A DNA stretch of 64,000 nt, from contig JASISA010000010.1 in NCBI GenBank assembly GCA_031771865.1, positions 496,001 to 560,000 on the forward strand, given 5' to 3'. This document shows, one piece after another, positions 11,773 through 22,822 of this stretch; position 1 is the stretch's first letter; every line of letters begins with the position of its first letter. The DNA is from Nothophaeocryptopus gaeumannii (taxonomy: Eukaryota > Ascomycota > Dothideomycetes > Mycosphaerellales > Mycosphaerellaceae). Both the position numbers and the translations under genes were made by a program. The notes beneath the pieces are model-generated. The model did not search any database and had not been told where the DNA came from. It saw only the letters and a program-made list of their open reading frames with translations.

Positions 11773-13506
11773 CTAATCCAGGTCATCTTCCCCACCACCT
11801 GTTGCCGCAGTCGTGGTGGCCTGCGCGGGGTAGAAGTCGACTTTCCCGCCATCCTTGATGACTCCTGTGCGGTCATACAATGACCGCGCGCGTATATACG
11901 GGTCCAGGCGCCAGTAATTCTCCGTCAAACTTTGAGCGATTCTGGGCCGGCCTTCACCATTGTCTTCGCCGTTCACCCACGACATCGTTTCGTGTTCGTA
12001 GCTTTTGATGAGTTCGTCGCGTTCTGCTTGTATGGCGTTTCGTGCAGCTGTGTCTTTCATCTTGTCGTCCTCACCGGCCGTCGGTTCCACATACGTGTAT
12101 GAGTAATTCTCCTCACCTCCCAGCTCTCTCATCATCTGGTTCTTGGGTATCAATTCCTCCAGATCGTGAGGTCCGGATGCGAAATGAACTTTGCCAGCGA
12201 CTACAGGATCTAGCCAGCCTTTGATGATTTTCCAGATGCCCTGGAAGATCCATGGGGATTTGTAGACAACCACTGAGCCGAGGGACTCAGGGTAGTTGGC
12301 TTCGAAGCACTTGATCATGAACTTCACGGGCGTGTAATCCATATTTGCCATGCTGAAGTCGGTCATATCAAAGACGATGGTCTGTAGACCGAATCAGCAT
12401 AAACCCCGCTCAAAATTCAGAAACGGACTTACTGCAGTGTCGACTGGCGGCCTGAGCAGCATTCTCGCAGTCTCTATCGTGTAGACTGTAAATCTTTCTA
12501 GGCTCTTCTCACTCTGCTCGCCTCCATGGTGCAGCCTCACCCGCACGTAACAACATGGTCTCCCCTCTTTGTCGATGCCATGCAAGAAAGACTTGCCCAT
12601 TCTGAGTTGCGCCACAAAGTCCTCGCCCTCTTTCTTCTGTGCAGCGTCGTCGCTCTTCGATTCTCTCAACGCATGCCCCTCGCCATTGATCATGATATCA
12701 TCGTCCACGTGCATCTCTTGCGCGCGCCAGTGCATGGTAGACACCAGCATGATGAGCGCAGCGTGAACGTCCCACTTTCTCGCTCGCAGGAATCTCAACA
12801 GCAGCGCATCAGGATCGTCGTGCTTTGCCATACTCCACAAAGCATCGCGCAGCTGTTCCGGAGATGTAGTCGCTAGCGCTTGCTGGAACTCTCTGGTCTG
12901 GCCGTGCTTGTCGTTGTCCACGCCTCCCATATCGGTGTCCGCATCGTCCTTCTTCTTCCGACCAAAGCCGAATCGCGACTTCTTCTTTCTCTCGAGAGTC
13001 TCATCCGTTGATGTCTTCGAAGGTGTCGTATTACCGTTAGGATGCGAACTTTCGGGAGCCATGCCAGAGATGTCGGAAAGCGCGATCCACATCTCCTTCA
13101 GCTTCTGCTCTTGATCGGCCGTCAAGTTTCCAGGCCTGCCCGGCGCATTGCCATAGGGCGCCATCTCGAGGTAGATTTCCTGCAGCGCGCTCGGCGCTGA
13201 TGACTCTCTTCCTGCCTGATCTGTCGGTCGATCTTGCTTGCTGGTGTACTGGACGGCGATATATGCGACTCCAGTTGAAACTGCGCCGGCAATGAAGAGG
13301 GTAGCGAGGTTGACGCCGGCTCTCTGTGGGTGAACAATGCGCTGTGGATGTGGCTGAGTACGGAAGTTTGGGTGGTAGTTTGATGAAGTGTGGAGCTGGA
13401 GTCGTGTGCCTCTTGGAGTCGCTGCGGGAGAAGAATGCGCTATGCTATGAATGAGGCTGCGATGTGGTGCGATGTGCTGGCGGAGAGGACGGGCAACAAA
13501 GGACAT
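11773..13506 (-). CDS. CRAL-TRIO (Sec14-like) lipid-transfer protein with N-terminal targeting segment
   Basis: Two exons (13506-12433 and 12381-11773) joined across a 51-base intron encode 560 residues. The first 40 residues are rich in Arg, Ser and His without acids, like a mitochondrial presequence. A hydrophobic segment (about 65-85, LATLFIAGAVSTGVAYIAVQ) follows. A charged linker contains a Lys-rich patch (ERKKKSRFGFGRKKKDD). The CRAL-TRIO N-terminal helices appear at DALLLRFLRARKWDV. The lipid-binding domain follows with CCYVRVRLHH, TIVFDMTDFSMANMD and the helix ending KIIKGWLDPVV. The family exchanges phosphatidylinositol or other lipids between membranes; Csr1/Pdr16-type proteins are the nearest recognised relatives. 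The presequence-plus-membrane-anchor arrangement is unusual for Sec14 proteins. The gene is divergent from Dam1, with starts 337 bases apart. Confidence 0.85.
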
Positions 13507-13843
13507 CAGTCGGCCGAACGGTGTTCATGGGATCTTGCGGGTGTTTTGGTGCTGACGTGAATGTTTACTTTGTCAAGAGGCTGATCCGAAGACTTCCACC
13601 CGCAATCATCATCCCTCACTTCCGCCCGCCCTTACTTCCGCCCTCACTGTTCCTGAACGCACGTCATATTTTGATTAACTTTAACCAGGAGGGGTCGTTT
13701 AGGGTCGTGGGTGCCTCAGGCGCGAGTCAGCCAGCCTACCAAACGCGAGAATAAACGCGTGCCTGCCTGCACAAACAACTCTTGACCACCAACAACAGCC
13801 TCATCCGCGCCCATTGAGGCCTCGGATTCCGAGGTGTACAACG

Positions 13844-14590
13844 ATGGCGACCGCGACGACACCCGCCAGCAATGATCACCGCCAAAGATCAGCGTCGCAC
13901 TCTCGCACACGTTCCGGCGCGATTCCTTCACGCCCAACAACTCCCCTGCGACCTCCATCTCGCACTAGTCTGAGAGCCTCTCAGAGCACGCCAACCGCAG
14001 GCAGCAATCTTGGAGCTGCAGACTTCCCTCTGACGGCCTTGGAGCCAGCATTCGGCGAGTTCAGCGATGCCATGGCCGACCTTGAAGCAAACATGATGCA
14101 CCTGCAACTTCTCAACGAAAGCCTGAGTCGATTCAATGAGAACTTTGGTGCCTTCCTCTACGGCATGAACATGACCGCCTTCTGCGTCGACTTCCCCGAA
14201 GCACCCATCAGTCAATCGTATGGGCGACACAAGGATGGCAATCGCGATCCACTGGATGATAGTCCCTTTCAGACGGAGCAGCAGAGGCAGAAGAGAATGG
14301 GAGAGGAGATGGCCGAGGCGACCTTTTTGACTACGGATACGAGTGGCTTTGTGGAGAATCCGCCAGCCACGGCGAAGAGCAGCAAGTTCTCATCTGTGCC
14401 TGGCAGTATGGCGAGCAAGAGGACAACGACGCCAAGGGCTGGCAAGACTGCTCCGCCTGGCCGAGCGCCGACGACCGGGGGTAGGGGAGATGGTATTGTG
14501 AGAGGATCCAACACCAGAGGTGGTGCCGCGGGATCGACCAGAGGAAGTGGGATCGCAAGAGGTGTTGGAAGGGGAAGAAGCGCGAGGTAA
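13844..14590 (+). CDS. DAM1: DASH/Dam1 complex subunit Dam1
   Basis: A single exon encodes 248 residues from the ATG at 13844. The conserved Dam1 core lies at about residues 55-105 and reads PLTALEPAFGEFSDAMADLE, then a helix with LNESLSRFNENFGAFLYG, then the MNMTAFCVDFPEAP signature. The Ser/Arg/Pro-rich N-terminus has many possible phosphosites. The basic Gly-Arg-rich C-terminus (RGSGIARGVGRGRSAR) fits microtubule contact. Dam1 is a subunit of the ten-protein fungal ring that couples kinetochores to spindle microtubules and is a target of Aurora B. An upstream TTG at 13814 is in frame but the ATG is preferred. The checkpoint kinase Bub1 lies 37 kb away, with no operon meaning. Confidence 0.93.
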   Translation: MATATTPASNDHRQRSASHSRTRSGAIPSRPTTPLRPPSRTSLRASQSTPTAGSNLGAADFPLTALEPAFGEFSDAMADLEANMMHLQLLNESLSRFNENFGAFLYGMNMTAFCVDFPEAPISQSYGRHKDGNRDPLDDSPFQTEQQRQKRMGEEMAEATFLTTDTSGFVENPPATAKSSKFSSVPGSMASKRTTTPRAGKTAPPGRAPTTGGRGDGIVRGSNTRGGAAGSTRGSGIARGVGRGRSAR

Positions 14591-15858
14591 TTTGTTGTCA
14601 AATTCTGTGTCGACACGCAGTGCACCGAGGAGAGACATCCTACGCCAAATACGAGCTGCTCCGATTCCAATCGTGACTGCCACAACATGATGCTGTTCAG
14701 GAACCCCAATTCGCCGACTGCTTCCGTGGAACTTGGTGGCTGTCAAAGGGCGGCGTGGCATTGCTTGGCTCCAGGGACACAGCATCTCCAAAAGCCCACT
14801 GTCTTAACACCACGTCATTTTTGCACTTCCCCAAATGGAAGTCCTCACGATCACAGCCTGCCCTACCCAGCTATTCGTTGGAACGCGCCCTGTTCAGCTG
14901 GGGCTTACTCACATCGAAGCGAATCTGGTAGACATTTCGGATTGGACGTCTTTCGCTGCAGTTCTGCCAATGCTTGCATTCATTGACTACAAAAATACGA
15001 GCGGGACTGTCTCTGTCATCCATTCGGGCGCCACGAGCGTCATTGTCTGGGTCCTTTTCCCCGGCCCTGCAACAGTGACATCTGAAGAAACAGATCGTCC
15101 GGTGATGCGCTGGGGATGTGGACTTGCCGGCACGGCAGAGAGCTCTAGAGCTAAGATGGAAGGTCCCAATACCTCTTCCGCAAGATGAGCTCGTGCCGTC
15201 AAAATTTGCATGATCTTCGGTATTGCTCGCTATTACTTAACAACCACCACTGGAGAAGGGCACAAGGACAAGCCCTTCGGCAGAGGCGCAGAGCTGCATG
15301 GCGGGCCGATCAATCCTTCGTAGACATTTTGACCACTCGCAGATTTCTTCATTCCACCGAATTACTGCAGCTGCCGTTCACAGGCCTAAACAACGCCGAT
15401 CTTCACAACAAGCAACCATCGTGACCAACTTCAGCCCGCCTTGGTACCTCTCTTTGCTCTTAGCATATTCGGTTCCACACTGCTATTCACGGTCGCCTAT
15501 ACCAAGTAGGCGACGATTGTCCGCCAGCGCTTACCACGAGCTTCATTTACTTGCCATAGTCGTTTTCTGGCTGGCTCGTGACCGACGAAGGCGGTGGAGG
15601 AGAAAGTACACACGCCTCCCTATGGGCTGAGACGGTTCGGTATTGGTCTCAGCCATGGGAGCATGGCATCATCGTACACGCTCGGCAGGCACACATTGCA
15701 CAGCAGGACGAGAGTAAGCCATGATGTAGACCTGTTGGAGAAGACATAACTTCGGACCACGGCCTGGAGCAAGATGTAGGTACTACGAATTGTCAATCTT
15801 CTCGATTCCCACCATCATCATTAGCTCCAGTATCCATACTCTTTTCTGCACGTTGATC
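14591..15858. other. Intergenic region, possible small frame at 14835
   Basis: A 117-codon frame at 14835-15188 on the plus strand, starting MEVLTITACPTQLFVGTRPV, is not recognised. It could be chance or a lineage-specific gene. The rest shows no family motifs. The final 100 bases are the leader of the GH43 gene. Confidence 0.4.
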
Positions 15859-16928
15859 ATGGCAAGACTTATCATCCCTCTCACCTTTCTTCTCCACTGC
15901 CTCGCACTTGCATCACCTGTCAGACTTGCCAAACGAGCGCCATCAATCGACGTTCTCGGCGGAGCAAACTTCCCGGATCCAACGCTTATAGACGTGAACG
16001 GAGTGAGCTACGTTTTCGGAACCGTTGACGGAGCAGGCCACAACGTCCCAGTAACATCAAACTCAGACTTCAGCAATGCCGGTGGATGGTCTGGCCTCTC
16101 CGACGCCTTTCCCACCGCTGGAGTTCCAGCTTTCAGCAACTGGGCCTCACCACAATCCGCCTGGGCACCCGATATCAACCAACTCACAGACTACGACAAC
16201 AGCTTTGCATTGTACTACTCACCGGCTCTATCCTCCAACACAGCCATCCACTGCATCGGTCTCGCTCGCAGCGCAACCATCGAAGGACCATACAATGATT
16301 CCTCTTCCGCACCATGGATATGTCCTCAAGCACAAGGCGGAGCCATCGATCCCGCAGGTTTCCTTGACTCCGATGGGAGCAGATATGTCGTATACAAGAC
16401 TGATGGGCCTGCAGCGACGAATGGCGGCTACTGCGCTTCTCCATCGAATACGCCTTCTACGCCCATCATGTTGCAACAAACGCAGTCAGACGGCTATACC
16501 AAGATTGGTGATGCAATCGAGTTGATCGATAATAATGGTGTTGAGGATCGATACCAAACCGAAGCACCCAGTATTATCCGCAGTTCTGAGGGTATTTACT
16601 TCTTATTCTTCAGCACAGGCTGCTACGATGACAACTCCTACACTACCAGCTACGTCACTTCTACCTCTGGCGTGAAGGGACCGTATGGGAGCAGGGGCGT
16701 TCTTTTGAAGAGTGGGGATTTTGGACAGAATGGGTAAGTGATGAATGACACTTGACGTGACGTATGAAATTGCTGATTTGTAATAGACCTGGAGGTCTTG
16801 ATCTTGCTTTGGACGGAAGTGGGAGGGCGGTTTGGCATAGCTTGAAGACCAGCGGGACTGTAAATGATGGGAGGGTGTTGAATACGGGAACTGTGGTATT
16901 GAGTGGGAGGACGGCTAGTATTCAATGA
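15859..16928 (+). CDS. Secreted glycoside hydrolase family 43 enzyme (arabinanase/arabinofuranosidase-like)
   Basis: Two exons (15859-16733 and 16787-16928) separated by a 53-base intron encode 338 residues. A signal peptide of about 18 residues is followed by a short pro-piece ending in Lys-Arg, a likely Kex2 site. The beta-propeller begins with NFPDPTLIDVNGVSYVFG, carrying the catalytic-base Asp of GH43. WAPDINQL and AIDPAGF follow, and the TEAPSIIRS blade carries the expected acid Glu. The length is typical for a single-domain family 43 enzyme with no carbohydrate-binding module. GH43 enzymes cleave arabinan, arabinoxylan or xylan side chains of plant cell walls; the exact substrate cannot be told. 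The gene looks intact. The ATG at 15859 fits the signal peptide better than non-ATG starts upstream. Confidence 0.87.
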
Positions 16929-19455
16929 TGATCTACGAGGACTGACAGGCTTGTGAGAGCAGATAAGGTACGTATAACATTCGGAGCAAGAATACATGCT
17001 CTTGGCCACAAATATGTGCCAAGCCAAGCGGACTCCACCCCGCATCTTGTGTGAGTGGCTGCTTCCCAAGTGCGCCTTCCTTTCTCGGATGATCCTCCAA
17101 AATCTCTCCCGTCCTCCACCTCACCTTTGGTTCTGTTCGGAATGGTGTTACTAACAGCGGTTGTTAACAACAACCATTAACGCTATTCAATGCTGGTGGG
17201 AATGCCGCAGCCTTGCGCGCATTGCGGTGAGTGCGTACACATCTTGGTGTCTCCTACTTCGACGCCTCCGTTCGCGATCCCAACCGATGCTTCATGCACT
17301 GCTATGCTGGTGAAGCTTTCGTGCCAGACAATGATGATCGCCAGGAAGGTGGAGGGTGCTTCGACAGTCCGCCGCATGTGATCTGGATGCATGGCATTGC
17401 CAACGATACGGAGCTACGCAGTCTCCAATTCAGCACTGAAAACAACTAACTTTCGTTCGAATGGGAAGGCATGCTGAACAACTTCCTGCACTGGGAAAGC
17501 CCAGATCTACCGTTGATGCCTCAATAATACTGGAAAGGGCAAGCCGAGGATCGCCCAAGCTGATGGAAGAGCAATTAATAACAGAAGTTATGGTTGCCAC
17601 ACGAAAATATTAGAAACCGGTCCTCGGCCAACGGGTTCGGAAGCACTATATGTCCATTGGTGACTTTTGGACAGACAATGAGTGTTCCTTTGATAATGAA
17701 AACATAAGGCTCTGATTTCCATTAAGATGCGTGAAATTCCTGAAAGTCCCTCCTCGGATCCTCCTGAAGATAGTACACAATCATCCCTAGTAAGTGTTAG
17801 TGAAAGACTGTCGATGTCTCAGGTATATCCTTACATACCAAGATATCTAGAACAGCGAGACAGGTACCAAAATCGATGTCCTAGCGAGCGTGGCTTAAAT
17901 ACAGCCCGAGAAGATAATGCCACTTGTATCCCCGCAGACGCATTCTTTGGTGTTTGTGCATGTTAAAGGCGTTTGTGAGCAATAGCCTTTACCACCCGAG
18001 GTGTGGTACCAGCCACAATACGTTCCTTTGTGTTTGGCCGCCCCCTTGTGTCTAATCAGTCCAAGTTACTCCAAGGTCCTTATTTAACTTACACAACAAC
18101 AGTCACAGAGCTTATGCCCAAGTACAGATTGGACGGTAAGGTAAAGAAGTCACAAGGAGAGGAGAGTGCCGCGGAACATGTTGATTGTCGTCGAAGGCCG
18201 AGAATGTAGCAATAGGAGGTTGTGTCGTAGCAGAGGTTGTGTCGTACTAGAGGTTGTGGACAGTCTAGACTGAGATCTTGTCGCAAAATTCTAGGAGGTA
18301 GTAGACATACATATATCCATCGCTACTTGAGAAAACGTCGGCTGTTAGTATTAGTCTTCCACATTTAGGTCTTGCTAGAAAAGGCTTGTTTCTGGCATTT
18401 ACCCTTGCGCGAATTCTGCGCGGAGGCGGTTATTTGATATAGGCTTTATTGTCCATTTTCCTGGGCCTCACGAGTTGAAAGCTTCTTAGGGCTAGTGTCA
18501 AATTTCGAAGCTCATAAGATTTTGCATGCGACCGCTGTGGGTAGAGATATTGAGCTTTGGGATTTAACTCATACTTTGCCCCCAACCCCGTGCCGGAGCA
18601 GCTGCCGTAGTGTGTAGCCGCAGCTTTTGTGAGATGTTCAAGCGCTGTCGGTATTATTGCCGAAACTACCGACGACCTGTGAACTCTCTTTAAAGTTGGA
18701 CTTGATGGGGAGTACCTTCAGAGGGAAAAGAGCGACTTAGGGCAAATCATCGCTATGTCTTAGAGTGGTTTGCTCGAATGACACATGCGCTCGAAACAAC
18801 GCTGTCTGCACTACTGAAAGGTCTTGATTCGTCACAAAGTAGATGGATCAAGAACAACCGGCCTCGGTCGAAGCTTGAGGCCATGCGCTAGAAAAGGGTG
18901 TTGTGCGAAAAAGGAACAGGCATTTGGTTTGCTTTTCAGCAAAGTACGTCCCTGAGCACAAACACCGGTCGGACTGTGTAATTAAAGACGAGAAGGAGAG
19001 AATCTCAAGCCGCTCACATCTGCCATGTTCGTTCACGTGGATCAATGTACGAAGGAGCTGTTCGCCAACTTCGACGATGTGTTCCCGAGGAAGTGGTCAG
19101 CCGTATTCTGGAATCTAGATGGGGTCAGCTGCCCCTGGTCCTCTGATGAGTATTCCAGCATCGTTCTAACCCCTGGAAAGTCGTCCACCTTTGGTAAGGG
19201 TCCCCAGTACGAGAGATGGGATGTTGGTTTCCATCCACAACATCAGTGAGATTATGCTTTTCACATGACGCTGGAGGAGAGTCTTCTGATCAAAGTGTTT
19301 TGATTCGAAGAAGAATGGAAGGGCGAGATTGAGTCCGCGTTCAGGGTTCCAGAGTAAGTTTGACAGTGGCTCGGCGAGGCAGAGCTTGAAGGGTGCTCCT
19401 GGAATGCTCATGGTCTGTAGAACACCAAATTGATACTGGGTTTGTAGGGCTGTCC
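16929..19455. other. Gene-poor region, unrecognised fragments
   Basis: No intact gene was recognised across 2.5 kb. One possible coding remnant runs from about 17225 to 17530 on the plus strand, containing VSYFDASVRDPNRCFMHCY and, beyond a stop near 17448, readable sequence ending FLHWESPDLPLMPQ. A second frame at 19025-19249 starts MFVHVDQCTKELFANFDDVF. Neither matches a family I know. The part from 17450 to 18900 is richer in A+T, stop-dense and holds the repeat at 18217-18258, consistent with old decayed sequence. Confidence 0.45.
18217..18258. repeat. Imperfect 17-base tandem repeat, 2.5 copies
   Basis: A 17-base unit starting aggttgtgtcgta occurs twice and a partial third copy follows, with two differences between full copies. 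It lies inside the gene-poor region and has no coding context. Confidence 0.85.
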
Positions 19456-20448
19456 TCACGACTCCTTTGCTGATTCTAGCACTCCTGTAAAAGCAGGATC
19501 CGGATCAACCCAATACTCCCTCTCCACACCCTGCATATATTCAACAGGACTCATGAAATCCACGAATCCAATATTCGGGGTGCTTAAATGGAAACCTACT
19601 TTCCTCTGAACTTCCAATGGCCAGCTCAACACCTCCTCTTTACTATGAATCAAGTACTGATTCTCTTCAGACCTCATCACGCCACGTGTGAAGAACAACC
19701 CGTGCATCGGCCTCGTCTTGTCGGATGTGATGTTCGCTCCGCCGGCGTGGTAGCAGCTCCCGAGCATACAAAGCGCATCTCCCTTATCCATCGTCGCGTA
19801 TGTGATTTGTTCGACTTTTGGCCATTGCTCGAGACTCCATAGGTGGGACCCGGGAATGATCTGAGTTGCTCCGTTTTCGATTGTTGTATCCACGCCGGGG
19901 ATGAGGAAACCCATGGAGACATCACTTCCGATACGGTACCCGGTTACTTCTTGGTTGACGTGGTCTGGATGGAAGTTCTTGTCGTCGCGATGAAGACGTT
20001 GCGCTTTACTCCCAGGTCTGGTTTCCATTGTTACGGAGATGTTTACGATTGGATGGGTTGTGTAGGTATGTTTTTCGGCTCCGTAGTAGTTGCTCGTTGT
20101 TTTGGCGAGGAAGGTCTCGGTAAGGAAGTCCAATGCGGGATGGAGTAGCCACTGTTCTCTGACAGTTTTGCTGCGGGAGATCAAACGCGTGCAGCGACGA
20201 GTCTCTGGTGGGAAGATGGCGCCTTTCCAGGGTTTGTCGGCGTCCAGGTATGGACGAGTGTCGGCGTTGACTTGGTCGACTTGTTGGGGAGATGTGAAGT
20301 TTCTGATAATGACTGCTCCATCCTGTACAATGGCATGCTTGAGAGCTGCCAGGTCAGAGGCATCGATGCGCTGTAGCACTGGCGTCAAGTTCGGGCATGT
20401 GGAAGCCTGAGAAGTTAAGTGGCCGGTATGTTGGGAAATTGGAGCCAT
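19456..20448 (-). CDS. Phytanoyl-CoA dioxygenase (PhyH) family Fe(II)/2-oxoglutarate oxygenase
   Basis: A single exon encodes 330 residues. The N-terminal region has the PhyH-like helix and strand DGAVIIRNFTSPQQVDQV. The metal site is visible as His-Arg-Asp in AQRLHRDDKNFH (facial triad H-x-D). The distal His lies in LGSCYHAGGANIT, followed by an Arg in the KTRPMHGLFFTRG strand that should bind the 2-oxoglutarate carboxylate. Fungal members of this length catalyse hydroxylation, desaturation or endoperoxide formation on natural products, with verruculogen synthase as the best-known type. No signal peptide was seen, so it is probably cytosolic. It lies near a SnoaL-like gene and a P450, suggesting a small oxidative pathway. 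Family call firm, substrate unknown. Confidence 0.87.
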   Translation of the reverse strand: MAPISQHTGHLTSQASTCPNLTPVLQRIDASDLAALKHAIVQDGAVIIRNFTSPQQVDQVNADTRPYLDADKPWKGAIFPPETRRCTRLISRSKTVREQWLLHPALDFLTETFLAKTTSNYYGAEKHTYTTHPIVNISVTMETRPGSKAQRLHRDDKNFHPDHVNQEVTGYRIGSDVSMGFLIPGVDTTIENGATQIIPGSHLWSLEQWPKVEQITYATMDKGDALCMLGSCYHAGGANITSDKTRPMHGLFFTRGVMRSEENQYLIHSKEEVLSWPLEVQRKVGFHLSTPNIGFVDFMSPVEYMQGVEREYWVDPDPAFTGVLESAKES

Positions 20449-20838
20449 CGTTGTTGGTTTCCTCGGCCCTTCTTGGGTAGAAGATGGTAGCCTGGTCCTT
20501 GGAGGTCAGATTTAATTAAATCTTCCAAGTTTTATCGAGCAGAGCTGTAATTGGGGTACTATGTTGAAGGTTGCCCGGGTCGCCTATCTACGGCACGAGC
20601 TATGAGCTTCGAGCTCCGGGATCACTTGCCTCCTTGCGAAGGTCAGTTTTAATTTGCACGCCCTGCTACTTCGGAGGTCTCGGTTTTGCATGCGAGCAAC
20701 TGCAAACGCACTGATCAATTACCGACACATCGGACGCTGAGGGAGGTATTGTGGTACGTCCGATGCTGAGGTCCGATGTGGGATGTGCATTGCTTGAGGC
20801 GGGTCATGACCTCCAGCGCCCTTTGTTGGGGTCACTAT
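20449..20838. other. Intergenic region (dioxygenase promoter side)
   Basis: This is the 5' flank of the dioxygenase and the 3' flank of the permease stump. Two short phrases with cggacgctgaggg and cgatgctgaggtccgatg near 20733 and 20761 are partly similar. No gene was recognised. Confidence 0.4.
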
Positions 20839-21261
20839 TTATTCTCGCTTCACCTGCACAACAGGCCCAGTGTACTCATGCCTTGCCTTGACCACATAGT
20901 ACACAGCAGCGACCAACAAGACCGCGCAGAACATGACTGGACTCCAATTCAGATTTTCCGCAGAAACCGGCTGTTCCAATGGCCAGAAGTAGAAGAGGTT
21001 GATCGGTACCAGGAAGATAACGGCTACTATATTCGCCGCCAGTCCATATCTACCTAAAGACCATCTCCGAGGCGGCAACGGAGCTCCATATAGTCTTCTC
21101 CAGATCAAGCAGGATATTGTCACGACGTATGAAGCGAGGATAGCGGCGCCGCCGAGCGAGTTGATTGCGTTCAAAGCGACGGTCGATACGATGTTGATAA
21201 GCGACAGAAGAACCGTGATCGTGAAAGGTGGTCCTAGAACGGCGTTGACAGTCGTGCCTGG
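20839..21261 (-). pseudogene. C-terminal stump of an amino-acid/choline permease (APC family)
   Basis: The frame ending at 20839 carries the last membrane segments of a fungal APC-superfamily permease. It includes NAINSLGGAAILASYVVT, the cytoplasmic loop LPPRRWSLGRYG, then two further hydrophobic segments and a short tail ending in charged residues. Homology begins abruptly near 21261; upstream codons to 21423 look unrelated, and no N-terminal segments appear before the SnoaL-like gene. A full protein has about 500 residues and 12 segments, so roughly the first two thirds are missing. Intact relatives import amino acids, GABA or choline. This is most likely a truncated remnant; a distant upstream exon cannot be excluded. 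Confidence 0.72.
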
Positions 21262-21503
21262 ACATCGTGGCCGAGGGCACATGGAGCCTCTGTCTTGAAG
21301 CATCCTAATTCGCACCTTCCGTTCTCGATGAAGAAGGTGGGCTGTCTGCCTTATTTGGTCATAGGCTCCGCCCATGCATTTCGGTGCCGTCCACTTAGGT
21401 CCGATTCCTTGCAGCCCTTTCATTTCCAGCGTTTGGTTGTGATTTTTGCTGGTCTTGCTGGAATCCGTACTCGAGAAACTCTAGCTTGGATTCCCAAAGC
21501 GTT

Positions 21504-22064
21504 TCATTGATAGCCCTCATCCATAGGTCCCGGTCCTTTCAACGCTTTATACCCTACGCACCACCATTTCCCTTCTATTTTCTCGAACGTTTGGACAGCA
21601 ACTACCTTCCTCAAAACGGGAGCCGAAGCATTGTCGTAAACAACCCCGCTAGTCTGCATATTGAAATAGACCTCCGCCTTGGATCCTTCTTCGTTCAAGA
21701 AATAAGTCTCCAGGCTTAATATCTCGATATAATAAGTAGGATGTTTCTCGCAGATCGCTCCAACCTTCTCCAAGAGTTCCTGTCGTGTAAAGCCACCCGA
21801 GCCGAAGAGGATCAAGTCTAGGTCGGCACTGTACTTGTCAGGATGCATGAGGACCCAGGGGTAGGCATTGGGATCCAAATTCCTGTCGTTGATTGCTGAG
21901 AAGAAGGTGCGGACGATTCCTGAGAGGTAGTTCCCTTCCATTTGGTAATTCCCTTCTTCATAGTTGCGGGCGACAAAGGTTTCTTCAGCATCGGCTTGGA
22001 TAGCACCTGGTTTGCTTTTGCCTTTGCCTTCCATTCCGAAAGGCCTGTGAGCATTCGCTACCAC
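21504..22064 (-). CDS. SnoaL-like / NTF2-fold protein
   Basis: A single exon encodes 186 residues, or 176 from the second ATG at 22034. The layout fits a SnoaL-like alpha+beta cone: an N-terminal helix with LSGIVRTFFSAINDRNLD, a loop with HPDKYSADLD, then strands YYIEILSLETYFL, KAEVYFNMQTSG and VLRKVVAVQTFEKI, ending KWWCVGYKALKG. Such proteins act as small cyclases, isomerases or ligand-binding proteins, and are frequent in polyketide and terpenoid clusters. No signal peptide is evident. It sits between the permease stump and the P450, near the dioxygenase. Catalytic residues cannot be assigned from sequence alone. Confidence 0.65.
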   Translation of the reverse strand: MVANAHRPFGMEGKGKSKPGAIQADAEETFVARNYEEGNYQMEGNYLSGIVRTFFSAINDRNLDPNAYPWVLMHPDKYSADLDLILFGSGGFTRQELLEKVGAICEKHPTYYIEILSLETYFLNEEGSKAEVYFNMQTSGVVYDNASAPVLRKVVAVQTFEKIEGKWWCVGYKALKGPGPMDEGYQ

Positions 22065-22822
22065 GAGCGCGGCTTTGGTCGATCTGGGCCATGATATCGG
22101 AAGCCTGCACGCCTGCTGGGAGGCTTGACGTCTATGGTTGACATCGGGGCTTCCAGCATCCGAAGATTACATGCAAATCCTAGGGCTTCTCGGGCCTCGG
22201 TCCGGCCCTAGTCCTTACACCTCAGGCCTTCAACATGGTATACGAAGTTTTCGTGCCTTCATCACAATGCGAATTCGGCCAGTTCTTCGTAGAATGAGAA
22301 CAGCTGCTCCGCTTTTAATCCGGCTGAGTCACTATGCCTCTGAGACGCGACCGGACATTGACGCCCATGCATTTCTTCGGAAGCAAGCGGCGCATCTTGC
22401 GACATGAACAGCATCTGGATATCTGGTCTTCCACTTCAAGATCGCGGATTCTCATGCTGGCCAAATAGATGGACGTCACGGGTCGCATCAGCATCCACTC
22501 TCATCTACAGCAGGGGCCCTGTAAGAGGTCAAAACAACGATACCGCTGTCGCCAAGGTTCAGCCAGAGGACTACCGCCCTATTCCTTTCTTGGCTCAGCA
22601 GGCACGTAGGATTCACTCAGCAGCGACTCATGGAGCGTACCTTGCGCTGCCCCCTGGAGATGCACTATTCGTCAGCAGAGCTCTGGTCCGTGCGAGTGCG
22701 AGCTGTGCCAAGACTGCACATGATACTAACAAGCTAACTCATATATGCTTGCGCTGCTGATACTCTGCGCGGATGCTGTTGAAGTCCTTGGTATTGAAGG
22801 TGCCATCTACTGATTATTCGTA
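22065..22822. other. Intergenic region between SnoaL-like gene and P450
   Basis: The SnoaL-like gene and the P450 are divergent and share this 758-base region, so it may contain a bidirectional promoter. Short open frames (for example 22138-22407 on the plus strand) are not recognisable. No palindromic operator stood out. Confidence 0.45.

Noticed and set aside
13814..13843. Upstream extension of Dam1
   Set aside because: It starts at a TTG; the ATG at 13844 is the first true start and fits the family.
15790..15858. Upstream in-frame extension of the GH43 gene
   Set aside because: It begins with TTG, and the ATG at 15859 gives a normal signal peptide.
17450..18900. Transposon in the A+T-richer stretch
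   Set aside because: No terminal repeats, transposase, reverse transcriptase or target-site duplication could be seen.
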